A stretch of DNA of 64,000 nucleotides. Origin: Chlamydomonas reinhardtii. Lineage: Eukaryota > Chlorophyta > Chlorophyceae > Chlamydomonadales > Chlamydomonadaceae. The notes under the pieces were generated by a model. The model was not told the DNA's origin. It searched no databases and was given only the letters and a program-made list of their open reading frames with translations. Below, piece after piece: positions 12,116 to 22,859 of this stretch. A program made the translations under genes and the position numbers. The first letter of the stretch is position 1; every line of letters begins with the position of its first letter. Location of the stretch: NCBI RefSeq assembly GCF_000002595.2, contig NC_057012.1, forward strand, positions 7,849,735 to 7,913,734, in the 5' to 3' direction.

Positions 12116-13436
12116 GAGCCGGCCCACACCCCTAACACGGGCAAGGTTGGGCGGACTTCAGAATTGTTTGGCCTGTGCTACGGCTACAAGGGTGCGAAGG
12201 GGAAAGTTTGAAGTTGGCAACTCTTCCTTTGTGGAATCCGCGTGACAGGGCTGCTTTCCTTGCGACCTCGCGACCTCGCGAAAGTGACTAAAGATGTCCA
12301 TGGACTCGCGAGGTCGCTTCTCGCTCTAGCCGAGTTTTCCCTGCCGCCTATTTTTCTACAATAGGGAATAGCAATTTATAATACGTGGCGCTCGCGGTTT
12401 GCACCAGTTTGGCACTTTTTGTCAACGCAGGCAGGCAGGCAGGCACGGACAGGGGCAATCCTGGGGGGCTTCGCCCCCCCTGGATCGCTTCGCTCAGGGG
12501 GCTCAGCCCGAAAATGCAAGCCCTAACTTGACTGGGGGGCTCGTACAGCGGTGTCGAAGATGCTTTGAGCTGTGTGGTTGGAAGTGGCTCGCGACACGAT
12601 GGCTTGAGAAGGCGAGACAGGCGACTGATGGCAGAGTACTACAGCAACCTGCCCAGAGTACGAAATATCATTCTGCCGGTCAGCTGGGGTCAGCCGGCTC
12701 GAAGTCCTTGCTGGAGTAGGCCTGCGGGCCACTAGTCCGTGACTGATGTGCGCGATCAGTGTGGTTGCGGGGGCACAGGGCACTCAAATTATTTCAAGCA
12801 CCTACACAGAAACCCTATCTCTACCTTTGGACCCTGATGGGCAGCGACGCCTACCGCACCCACCGTCCATGTAAATCACATCACGGAGTTAAGGCCATGC
12901 TGCTGCCACGCCAGATTCCCAAAACAAAAGCGACGTCGCAGCCACGGTCGCAGCGCCATGTCCGACACTCCAACTTCTACCCGCTCTCATCATCAAACAT
13001 GAATCGGAAGTTCGCCCCGTGCCAATACAAGTATGCTCACAGTCCTACACCAGCATGCCAGACCAGCTCTGAATGGCGGCGAGGTGTATGCTTGGGTGTC
13101 GCCAGCACTTGGAATTGTTGTTATGCAGAGCCTCCCTTGTACAGCGTACGTCAGTACGATGCACACTGGAACTGCAGCAAGCCCACCATGAACAACCCTC
13201 CATACCCCAGCTTCCACAATCAGATCGTCGCAAACACACCCGAGTCTCTTCGGCACGGGGTCTGGCGCACGCGGCCCCCCCCCTCAGAACTCGGCGCGTT
13301 AAAGCGTTTGATACATGTCGCAAACCCTTCTTTGCCCTCCCGCCCATCTAGTTCATGCACAGTCCACCTGTGATCAATTTTTTCACCGCCAAGGTGCAAC
13401 TGAAGCCCTACCTGATATCGCACACGACTCTGGTCT
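12116..13436. other. Gene-free spacer with relic repeats
   Basis: About 12410-12520 holds an AGGC run followed by a GGGGGGCTTCGCCCCCC hairpin and TCGCT..GCTCAGCCC. The same block is at 43620-43735 and, inverted and shortened, at 21555-21620, so it is a dispersed repeat. The rest, probably including the 3' UTR of the minus-strand gene ending at 13437, shows nothing I recognise. Confidence 0.5.
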
Positions 13437-15548
13437 CTAAAGACGGTGCTTGCGGCCTTGCGCAGGCACGGTGCGGTTATGCACGGTGTGCATGCGGTGC
13501 AGCAAGTGCACAATTTTGTCGTACGCCACGAAAAGTTCCGTCAAATTCCAGGGTATCTGCAAGTCAAGCGGAAAGGTCAGTCCTGCTCCTAGAGGTGTCA
13601 CATACCGGTATGTCATGCAGGTGCACGCATCGCAGCCGCCCAGAGAACAATACCAGGCAGCCCCACGCACCCCATAAAAGTTGCGGCTGCGGACATGCAC
13701 AGTGACCATCTGGCGGAACACGTCTGGGTGCTCGTGCGCTGCAGCCTCATGGCGCATCAGGACGTCCTGCAATCAGGTGTTGAAAACCACACATCAATGG
13801 ACAGATCATCAGCCTGTCCCGTTTACAGTCAATCGAATCCCCAGCGCCATAACCCGTGCTGATGAACTCACGTTGGGATGTGCGTGGTCCTGTGTAAACC
13901 AGAGGGGGGGGATAATGCATGGGTTATTCAATGAGCGAGAATGAGTGACGGCCGTTTGGTGTTGTCGCGCCCTCCCGCCGTCCACACAGAAGCTACAAAA
14001 CTCACATTGAACTGTGACCAGGTACCAAACAAACGGTCTCCAGTGCGCGTGTCGTGCACAGGCGGGGGCGGAGGTCCGGCTGGTGGCATCTTCTGTGCGT
14101 CATGGTTGAAGAGGCGCGTGTAGCCGACCCCCAGCTGACGCGGAGCCTCGCCCAGCACCAGGTCTGGGAAGGGACGGCAGTGGTGCAGGCGGCACATCAA
14201 GCATTTCCGGTGACTTGAGCCATTGTGTGACGGTACTGGAAGCAGAGCCACGCAAATCAGCATGAGACGCATATGTACTCCAACCCCTGGACCCATGCAC
14301 AGGGCCCCTGGGCGCTGCGTACCTCCAGCGGGCGTCCCGGGTGTCACGCGCTTGGCAAGTAGCGACCAGTAGAAGTCTGGCTGGCTGAACATCTGCTGGA
14401 TAAGCGCCTGGCTGAAGATGATGCCGCCGCCGCCGTACGCCGCTACGATCTCCTTGTAGGGGCAGTCGGTGTAGTTAAAGAAGTCCTTGAGCGCACAGCC
14501 CGGCGGCAGACGGCAGGGGCAGAACGTGCCGGGCGAGCACGGTATGCAGCGCGGGTCAACTGCGGAAAGGATGCGTACGGACATGGCGTGAGCGGATGCG
14601 GATACATAAGGATGCAACCCTGTCTGCTCAGGCAGGCATGTTGCGCCCATCTGCACTTACAGTTGTGCGGCCCCAGACATGGCACGTTCGGGTTGAGGCA
14701 GTGGTAATGGTAGTCGGAGATCAGGTGCTGGTCCCAGTGCGCCAGCTTGCGCTCGTTCAGCATCCGGAGCACCGCCGGCAAAACCCAGATGGTGTCATCG
14801 TCGCCCAGCTGCATGGACAGAAATGATGCGACCATAGGGTCTTCATGTGTCATTTCCCCGCATCCCACTCCATGCGCATCCTACAGTGGGGTATGCCAAG
14901 AGCACGGGCGCTTACCAGCATCCACTTGTACCGCTTTCGCCCCTCCTCATCCTTGCCGTACGCCATAAGCGGACTGAGCGCGTGCCGAATGCCGCCGTGG
15001 GCATTCGCACGGTCGGGAAAGTCAGGAGTTGCGGAGTATTCCTCGTTATAATAGGAACCTGTGAGCTTCCGGGGTGCAACCTAGAGATGAGCGGGGGGTG
15101 CGACAGTGCAACGAGACTACAGAGTGACTGTTGGCGCAGGAATCCCAAGAGGGGTCGTGCCACCACGAGGTCTTAGCGCCTCATCCGTCCTCGCTCGCAC
15201 ATGCCCACAGAAGCAGCCGCCACTCCATGGGATGGTGGAAACAACCTCCCGTCCACACCCACTCCACTCGCCCCCAGCAAACACGATGCACCTAACCGCA
15301 CCGGTTCGTCGGAGCGTCGTCAAGTCGAAGCTGGCATCCATCACAATATGAGTACGCACTCCCTTGCGCCACGCACGTGACGCTGCGATGTAGTCTAGCG
15401 TGCGCGCTGAAGTCGGGAAGACCACCAAGAGGTCTGCAACACTGTAGTCTCCTGGCGTTCCGCTTGCTGTAAGTACGATGCACAGCTTTAACAATATGCA
15501 GCAAGCGGCCAGCACAGCCTGTGCGGCAAAACTCTGCCATGATGCCAT
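13437..15548 (-). CDS. Fringe-like GT31 glycosyltransferase
   Basis: Seven exons fit by phase: 15297-15548, 14916-15080, 14661-14808, 14323-14559, 14006-14235, 13872-13889 and 13437-13766, giving 459 aa. A hydrophobic N-terminal segment (about residues 8-30) would act as signal anchor for Golgi type II topology. The strand LLVVFPTSARTLDYI, the LLGDDDTIW motif (DDD at 142-144, metal and nucleotide-sugar binding) and AYGGGGIIFS are the pattern of GT31/DUF604 Fringe-type beta-1,3-glycosyltransferases. Cys-rich stretches suggest a lumenal, disulfide-bonded domain. Exon 6 is an 18-nt microexon (DHAHPN). The first donor (GTTAGG) is unusual but keeps phase. Acceptor sugar cannot be told from sequence. 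Confidence 0.8.
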
Positions 15549-16490
15549 GCTAGCTCATACAACAATACAAGTTATAAATAATACACATAACCAGTATGAG
15601 TTGGTTCAGTATTTACTGCACGCCATTTGAGCGGTGGACCGTTCCAATTAGTTTCCGATCCGCCCGCCCCTTCCTGATTCTTGGATGGGCCCCCTAGCCG
15701 GCCTGGGCCCATCGCGGCTGGTCCAACGCCTGTAAGTGTTCAAACCTTGTTGCAGCCCTTGTCCCCGCTCACATTGTGCGCATGTCTTTTTCAGGTAGTG
15801 ATAGCGCTAACCTTCAGGGGTGCTGACGTTGTGATACTTCAGGGATGTTTCATGGGCTGACGCCTCAACCAAAGAGACGCCCGCAGTTTATGACGCTGGA
15901 GCAGGTCAGGCCCACGGCTGCTCCCAAATTACCGTTACAACGCGCCAGGGGTGTGGTCAGGACTTGAAGCGGCCTGATGGTGGTGAGACGGCGGCGTAGA
16001 CGCGCGGCAGGAATGGGGGTCATCAGTAGTGCGGCTATGTGCGGGCGTGAGGTGCGATGGGACACGGGAGCTGAGCACACGCGTGTGGAAGCCGGGCAAG
16101 CTGGGGAGGGGGGTACTAGAACCAACCCCAAAGTCAAGACAAAGTGTGTTGGGCAGTGGTGTGGGGTGGCTGGATTCGGGGTGCGGTGGGACCGGTTGCG
16201 ACTGGCGGTGTGCGTGGCATACGTGCAGGAGAGGGTGTGTCCGGCTGTGTCCATATGTTGCTGTGGCGGGATTTGGGTCGTTCTCTTCTTCAGGGGGAGG
16301 GGGAGATGGCCCCAACCGTGGTTTACATGGGCTCACGTGGACTTGCCGGTCCTCGTGATGTGCCACCAGTGCCTTAGCCACTGCACAATCGCAGGAGGGG
16401 GTGGCGGCTTCACCAGCCCGAACGCACTGCCGGCGCTATAGCCGTGCGTAATGCCCGCACTCGACGGGGCAAGTGTATGCGAGAGTTGCA
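15549..16490. other. Gene-free spacer upstream of the GT31 gene
   Basis: This presumably holds the promoter and 5' UTR of the minus-strand glycosyltransferase near 15549-15700. I see no clear TATA box. Open frames at about 15865-16380 are low in coding character and overlap each other on both strands. Confidence 0.45.
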
Positions 16491-16499
16491 CGACTGTGA

Positions 16500-17044
16500 T
16501 TATGCGTCATTGAGCAGTCCCCGCAGCGTCTTCAAGTGCCCCGCTGCCAGCGCACTGTCTGCCACAGGCATGGCAGCGTCCCCAGGATGGCGCCGAGGTA
16601 GGGTCGCGGCTGCGGCTGCCGGCAGGTCTTCCCGGCACAGCTCTGAGCGAGGCTGTAGGCCCTGCACTGCACGCTCACAGTCCGCGTGGAGGTCGGCACG
16701 CCGTGCTGCCACGTTGTCTAGATAGCTACATGCCTGTGCGTGTGATGCATGCATAGGGATGGCCGTGCGCACTGAGAGCTTTGCCTAGGGGACTGCGAGG
16801 GTGTATTTGACGCCGGGCAGCCGCCAGCCCATGCGGCTCACCTCGCCACAGCTTCCACCTACCACCACCACTGCCGCCACTGCATGGGCAGCGGCTTCAC
16901 CAGCTGTAGAGCGTCCCCCAGCCTTTGCTCTTCCATGTGGCCGTCGTACAGTGCCGCAGTCAGCGTCTCCACGCCACCACCTCGAATGAAGGTGCGGCGG
17001 TGTGCGCCCACACGATGGCGCTTGATTGCCAGTTGCCACGTCAA
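16500..17044 (-). pseudogene. Orphan coding-like fragment, unknown family
   Basis: Two adjacent minus-strand stretches look like protein. One is 17044 down to about 16860 (includes FIRGGGVETLTAALYDG). The other is 16772-16500 (includes SYLDNVAARRADLHADCERA and ends in LLNDA-stop). They have high GC at third positions and helical, charged composition, but no splice pattern links them and no start is convincing. I do not recognise the family. It may be a duplicated gene piece or transposon ORF. Repeat E begins just beyond it. Confidence 0.25.
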
Positions 17045-17605
17045 GCGTTATTGACTAGTGTTGCGGAACTAATGCGTACGGAGACCAGAGCGGAAGGCGG
17101 AGTGGGCTTGCAGGCGGCACGAGAGTAGGCAGTCACTAGCGCAAGTTGCGAATTCACATGTTACCTCGTAACCGACGGTAAACGCTGTGGACGGTCGCGC
17201 CCATGGCTGGCTGACGGAAGGTGGCTGCTCAGGGCTCCTATCTTAATGTCTCCAGACATTAATTGGCCATTTTGGCCGTTTCCTAGACATTCCTCCCGGG
17301 GGCTAATGTCTGGGGCGAGACTTTGTTGGCCCGGGTTTGGGGCGGGTTTTGTCCCATTTCCTATGGAGAAGCCCCCAAACCGCCATGTGCCCAGACAAAA
17401 GACGGCGGCCACCGGGCCGTTTTTGTCTGGAGCTAGACATTAACCCTGAAACAAGATACGACCCCTGTGGCTGCTGTATTGGGATGGCTGGGCTGGACGA
17501 CGCCGGCCGGGCTGGCGTTGGGACTACCAGAAAGGATGCGCCCGAAACCAACCTGGAGAACACCAGCGCCACCGGTGCCCAGCACGACATGTATGGGAGG
17601 GAGGG
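17045..17605 (+). repeat. Dispersed repeat E, copy 1, split by a MITE
   Basis: This matches the reverse complement of about 42000-42340. Landmarks are GGCTTGCAGGCG, ATGTTACCTCGTAACCGACGG, CCCATGGCTGGCTGAC and GAAACCAACCTG. The match is broken only by the 238-bp MITE at 17230-17467. An open frame crosses part of both copies (KDAPETNL...SATGAQHDMYG), but its strand and function are unclear. Confidence 0.7.
17230..17467. mobile_element. hAT-type MITE, copy 1, with perfect 8-bp target duplication
   Basis: A 238-bp element. Its ends are CAGGGCTCCTATC and, reading inward from the other end, CAGGGGTCGTATC, so the inverted termini match at 11 of 13 positions. It is flanked on both sides by TGGCTGCT (17222-17229 and 17468-17475). 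Internally TAATGTCT and AGACATTA recur as inverted pairs. CAGGG ends plus an 8-bp duplication are the hAT superfamily signature. No coding capacity. Confidence 0.85.
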
Positions 17606-18386
17606 AGGGACAGGAGGCGTGAGGCACTGCAGCGTAGAAGCTATGGCGCTAGGCGCGAGGCAAGCAACGTCAACCCCAAAAGCAACCGCGAGGACATGGT
17701 GCGCAAGCCGGGCTGCGGGCTGTGGCTGTGCGCTGCGCGGGGGGACTAAACGAAGAACACTAAGTACGGGGAAGTGATGGATGCGGTTAAATGAGCAAGT
17801 GCGCCGGGCGGCCAAGGAAGTAACGACAGCGCGATCGCTGCATGGCTCATCCCGGTCGCACTGCGGTCGGCATGGGCGCGTGCGGTGCATGCCGTGCGAC
17901 ACCAGGAAGCCACAAGCAGCAAACGCAAACGAATCCTCCGAAGGGGCGGCAAGGGGTGCACACGTTGTCGGCTGTCGTCGGCGATCGACTGGGTGCATGC
18001 AAACCCATGTGACCATGTCCGCAGGGGGAGGGGGATATGCTCAAAATTGCAGAGCTTAGGAGAGCATTACGCACGTACTTATGGTTTTGTCATGTGCAGT
18101 AGTCTCACAGAGTGGGGGCAGCAATGAGCAAGCGCGTGCCACCGCCCCTCGCGGACGAAGGCGCACTTGTGATGAGGGCTGTTAATGCTGGAGTGGGAAC
18201 GAGTTGCATGGTAGCACACTGATGTATTTTATGATGCGCACTTGTGTAATATCGATCAAGGGAGCGGGTCCTACAAAGTGAGGGGGCCAGCGATTGGGAG
18301 ATGGGGAGCGCGTGCCGCCGTGCCGAAGTCAACATTGACCGACGCCGTTCCAGATTGTGTTGTTCGTTTACCCCGTATGATACCGA
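17606..18386. other. Gene-free spacer before the phosphatase gene
   Basis: No coding exon or known repeat is visible. The right end is the promoter of the phosphatase gene. Confidence 0.4.
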
Positions 18387-18393
18387 TATAAAA
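18387..18393 (+). promoter_or_regulatory. TATA box of the MKP1-like phosphatase gene
   Basis: TATAAAA lies 128 bp upstream of the chosen ATG (18515). Transcription would start near 18415-18425, leaving a 5' UTR of about 95 nt that contains one short uORF. Confidence 0.55.
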
Positions 18394-18432
18394 CACTACA
18401 GTGCCAGTACTTCAAGTGATTCGCTAGGACTT

Positions 18433-18501
18433 ATGTCGCGGCGCCTTGCCAACTCCCCGAGACTCATTAGCTTTAGTCCCGACTGTGCGGAAATTGTCTA
18501 A
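18433..18501 (+). other. 22-codon upstream ORF in the phosphatase 5' UTR
   Basis: ATG at 18433 opens a 22-codon frame ending TAA at 18499-18501, 13 nt before the main ATG. It is out of frame with the phosphatase. If transcription starts at the TATA-predicted site it would be the first ATG scanned and could lower translation. No peptide function is implied. Confidence 0.4.
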
Positions 18502-18514
18502 GGGATTCAGATAC

Positions 18515-21074
18515 ATGTCGGTCGCAGCGGCAGCGGAGTCGCCAGGAGTTTTGCAATTTCCTTTGTTCCGCTCGCGCTATTTTCCAGCGGCCTGCTGGGT
18601 TTCGGGCATGAGTACCGGTGGGCAGCCATCGACGTCCACGGCCTCGTCGCCAGGCTCGTTCAACAAGCCAGCATTGAAGTCGCTGGACCTTCGTTCGCTG
18701 CCTGTGGAAGACGCCGCGCCTAGCGAAACGCAGCTGCGGCGACAAAAATACCTATTCTTTGAGAAGCACTGCTCGGAGGTGTCCCCTGGGCTGTTCCTAT
18801 CGGGCGACTATGTGGCGAAGAACCGCGAGACCCTGCGCCAGGCGGGCGTGACGCATGTGCTAAATTGCGTAGGATTCATCTGCAAAGAGTACTTCAAGGA
18901 GGAGCTGACCTATAAGACCCTGTATCTGCAAGGTGCGGCCTTTGAGCAGGGTCCGTGGGTCGTCCGCCGGGCCGTCGCCTGACCCACAGCCCCACGTATC
19001 TGCAGACACGCCCGCGGAAGACATCTCCTGTGTGCTCTATGATTCGCTCAACTACATCGACGCGGCGCTGCAGTCGGGCGGGCGGGTGCTGGTGCACTGC
19101 AGCCAGGGCGTCAGCCGCTCCGCCACTCTGGTCATTGCCTATATGATGTGGCGCAGCGGCAAACCGTACGACGAGGTGTTTGCGGCGGTGAAGGGCATCC
19201 GCGGCGTGGCCAACCCCAACATCGGCTTCACCTGCCAGCTCCTACAGTGGCAGAAGCGCGCCGCATCGGCGCGCAGCCGCATGCGCATGTACCGCATCGC
19301 GCCGCACTGCATGCATGCGCCCACCTACCTGGTACGTGGCTGCAAGATAAATGCAGCCGATGCTAAGTGTCTTAGGATGCGGGTCTCCGTAACCCATGCA
19401 TGGTTTCACATGACATTCGTTGCTACATGCAGGTGCCCAAGCTCATCACGCCGCCCAAGCAGTACCCCAACAACACGCACCGTGACCTGGACCCCCGCGG
19501 CGCCTTCGTGCTGCAAACGCCGGGCGGACCCACTTACGTGTGGCGTGGCGAGCACTGCCCAGACGCCTACATGGAGGCAGCACACCGGGCGGCGGCGCAC
19601 TTGCAGAAGTTCGAGGGCGCGGGGCCGACCTTGGAGGTGCAGCAAGGTGGGCTGACCGGTGCTTGGTGCACTCAGGCAGCCGATGTATGTTTCATGACCG
19701 GGGCTGTAGGTGTTGACGGGGACCCGCCAAGGTGAAAAATACCAAGGGTGCGAGCTGTGTTTACCCGCTGTCCCTGTCGCAGGCGCCGAGCCGCCGGAGC
19801 TGGTGGCGCTGCTGGACCCGGCGCCGCTGGACGCGGAGGCGGCGCGCATCAACGCCAAGCGCTCGTCCATCACGGGCGAGATCGAGCTGACCTCCTCGGC
19901 CATGCTGGGCCGGGACGCCGCGGCGGGGCTAGGGCAGCCGGTGCGTGGTTGTACAATGCGGGCTGGTGTAGCAGGTCATCGCATGACGGTAGCTATTGCA
20001 CGCGTAACTTGGGTGTTTCGTCCTCCATCACCTACAGGGGGATATGGAGGTGGACGTAGCCGAGGCGAGGCCGGCACAGCGGCCAGTCTTTGGCGTGGGG
20101 CCTGACCCTGACTCTGCGGCGCTGCCCATGGAGCTGGGCACGCCACGACCAGCGGCGACAGGGGCAGGGCCAACGGGGGTGACAGCAGTAGGCTCCAGTT
20201 TCGCGGCTGCAGTAGATGGCGTACTGGACGAGGTGGCGTCCTCGGGCCGGTCCGACTCAGACATGTCGGCTGGACGGGAAAGCACGCGATGGGTGCCGCA
20301 GGTGAGGCCCACTGCTGGGTGCATGGGCCTACACATGCGTTGCAGTGCCAGTGTCTAACGCTCGCCTGGATGCTACCCTGTGGGCCGCAGGAGCGGGATG
20401 AGTACAGCGACGACTACGCGCTGTTCCACGGCGGGGCGGGGCCGGGCGGCGTGGGCTTTGAGGGAGCCATGCGTGCATCCTACGACACCGCCGGAGGTAA
20501 ATGCTTGGGTGGGAGTTGTAGATTACCGTATCTACGCCCATGGTGTCGCGGGTTGATGCATATGAACATGTGCCTCTTTTCCATGCGCAGCGTCCCTGAC
20601 GGTGTCGGGGATGGCGAGTGTGGCGGGTGGGCACGGCGACCCGCTGGGTGTGGGCGGGCGGCCGGAGAGCCCCGCCGCCAAGGAGGGCCGCCACAAGAAG
20701 TACCGCCGCGCCGATTCGGAGCGGCCCAAGATGGGGCTGGGCTACTGGACGGCCGCCTGCTCGGATGGCATCGGGTGAGTGGAGGCGCTGTGTGTAGATA
20801 CCAGCCAAAACTAAACCGAGCCCAATGCAATAGAGCGCGGAGGAGAGCGGGGGGGGGGGTAGTTTACTCCAATCCCAAATTAAGCAAGACCCAAAACCGG
20901 GGGGGGGGGTTGGGGGATCAGGAAGCATGCCATTGCTACTTCAGCCTAAAAGCTCCTTGAGACACGGATGAAAACGCCCCTTCTTACAGGCCGGAGCTGG
21001 CGCGCACGCATAATGTGTCCTCGCTTCATGAAAGCGTGGACGAAGAGCTGTTGGGACTGGGGCCACATGAGTGA
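18515..21074 (+). CDS. MKP1-like dual-specificity phosphatase with gelsolin-like region
   Basis: Eight exons fit by phase: 18515-18932, 19006-19331, 19433-19646, 19783-19940, 20038-20301, 20391-20496, 20591-20774 and 20990-21074, giving 584 aa. The catalytic signature VHCSQGVSRSA places Cys171 and Arg177; the general acid is Asp140 in LQDTPAEDIS. Downstream IAYMMWRSG and GVANPNIGFTCQLLQ are typical of plant MAP-kinase phosphatase MKP1. The stretch GAFVLQTPGGPTYVWRGEHC with HLQKFEG matches the gelsolin-like segment of plant MKP1. Likely role: dephosphorylating Thr and Tyr of MAP kinases in stress signalling. The C-terminal 200 residues are low-complexity and lack the plant calmodulin-binding region as far as I can see. 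A TTG-initiated extension upstream was not used. Confidence 0.88.
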
Positions 21075-22119
21075 GAGACAGCAGTTGTAGCCTGGGTAAG
21101 ATGTGGTATGGCATCTATACGGCATGGGTTTGTGTTGGGCACTACGATTTACCGGTACTTGGCAACGTTTGAATACGAGAGACCGTCAACTGTGACAGTA
21201 TGTGATGCTGCAGGGTTAAGGGGATACGCTTTGCGCACGAATCACCGGTAACTCCGCGCAACCACTTGGCTCCACCTGGACGCTTATGCTATGGCAAAAT
21301 CTAATCGCATGAGCATGCGAATGGACCTGCAATGCATTTGTGTGGCATGGGCGTTTGGTGACGGCCTGGGCTTGCGACGCCCTCATGTGCATGGGCAATC
21401 CATAGGTGATTTAGCCCCGATTGGATCAGATGGAGCTTGCCGTGCCACCAGCCTTTCGTCCTCTGTTAGCTCCTGTAGCTGTAGCTGGGCTTGCGGTGTT
21501 GGGCTGGCATGCGACGATATAGCTGGACCACAGGTGGTTGACTTTTTGTGATTGGTCCCCCCCCCCCAGGATTGCCCCTGTCCGTGCCTGCCTGCCTGCG
21601 TGCGTGTGCGGGAGTCGACAAAAAGTACCATAACGGGAGAACATAAATTGTGATTGGTGGCTGTCTGCTGCTTTCTGCAGAGTATCATGATCAAGCATGT
21701 ATTGATTGTATTCAGATTCTCAAGTGCTACGGAGTACGTACACTTCTGATGTGGACGGAGCTCTGCTGCCCCCAAAGCCAAAGCCAAAGTGCGCTGGGCT
21801 GCACTGCAAGTTGTTGGAAACTGGACATTCATTGTAGGTCATCTGGGCGGGCTTGGCAAGGATGCCACAGCAAGCACCAACCAGTCGCTCCAAATTGCCC
21901 TCAGTACCACTCCGCGAACAAGTCTGCGAACACATGTTGCACCGCAGCAGGCGCTGCTCGGGACATATGTTGCTTTGCAATTTGGCAGCGAAGGGTACAG
22001 GGCTGGGGTCAGCGGGGCAGGGCTAGGGTCAGCGGGGCAGGCTCGGGGCTCAGCCAGTCAGGGTCAGAGTGAATGGGCAAAATGCGAGCTAGTTACGTAA
22101 GCCGCCTATTTACTGGCAC
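21075..22119. other. Gene-free spacer with a relic repeat
   Basis: The 3' flank of the phosphatase gene, with no TGTAA found. About 21555-21620 is an inverted piece of the repeat at 12410-12520. A short tandem GGGGTCAGCGGGGCAGGGCTA duplication lies near 22005-22045. Nothing else was recognised. Confidence 0.4.
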
Positions 22120-22665
22120 TAAGGCGTGCCTGCTAGGGCCCCAAAACAGACATCCCCCAAGGGAAAGTGGGGCTGACCCCAAATCACGTGTCCGTCTGAG
22201 GCCGCAAGTGTCTACCTCATCTCCCGGACATACCCAGGGTCGGATCGTACAGGCACGGCCCGCCATGCGTCCAGCCGCGTCCCGCTGTCAAGCACGAGCA
22301 TAGCCCACAATCAACCAAACAGCAGGAAATCCGCTAGCCACAACACTCCTCACTGCTGCGGCCTACCACATACGTACTATGCTCGCCAGCAAAGACCGCT
22401 AACCAGACACCGGCCGGCCTCAACCTGCGCGCCAGCGCCGCTTCGTGGGCGACGCCGCGCCGTCCTCCTCCACGTGGCCTTGCTCGCCCCCTCCCCTACG
22501 CACGTGCACGTCGCCACTGCTGGGCCCAGGCCCTGCACACCGCCAGGTCCCGCGCCGCCGCCGCCGCCGCCAGGCCCTGCGCCACCGCCGCAGCTGCCAC
22601 GGCCAGCGCCGGCGCCGGCGCCGCCAGGTCCCTTGCTCAGGGGCTCAGCCAACACAGAAACGCCC
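22120..22665 (-). mobile_element. Fanzor-associated 3' segment, copy 2 (no Fanzor motifs)
   Basis: Inverted copy of the segment downstream of the Fanzor remnants. It keeps the GTCTGAGGCCGCAAG block, the CCCGGACAT..CCAGGG stem, ATGCGTCC and the CTCCTCCACGTGGCCTTGCTCG block, then runs into the GCC/GCA triplet tract that follows the Fanzor coding part in the other copies. The zinc ribbon and RDVN motif are absent. Confidence 0.65.
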
Positions 22666-22859
22666 CACTAGCATGATGCAATACGAGTACCGTATCCACT
22701 TGCCGAACGAGAGACCAGCACAGCGCCAGCAGCAAAGAGCGACCTGGACCGACAGTGACCTCACCGAGCGGGAAGCGGACATACCATCTCTGCGCCTCTA
22801 AACTTGCGCACCTCGGCCGACACCTCTTCCCCCTCTCACACAAACACCCCTAGGTCCAC

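Noticed and set aside
15865-16381. Pro/His-rich minus-strand frames
   Set aside because: Overlapping frames on both strands, low coding character, no splice pattern.
18446-18514. N-terminal extension of the phosphatase
   Set aside because: It would start at TTG. The first in-frame ATG is 18515, well placed after the TATA box.
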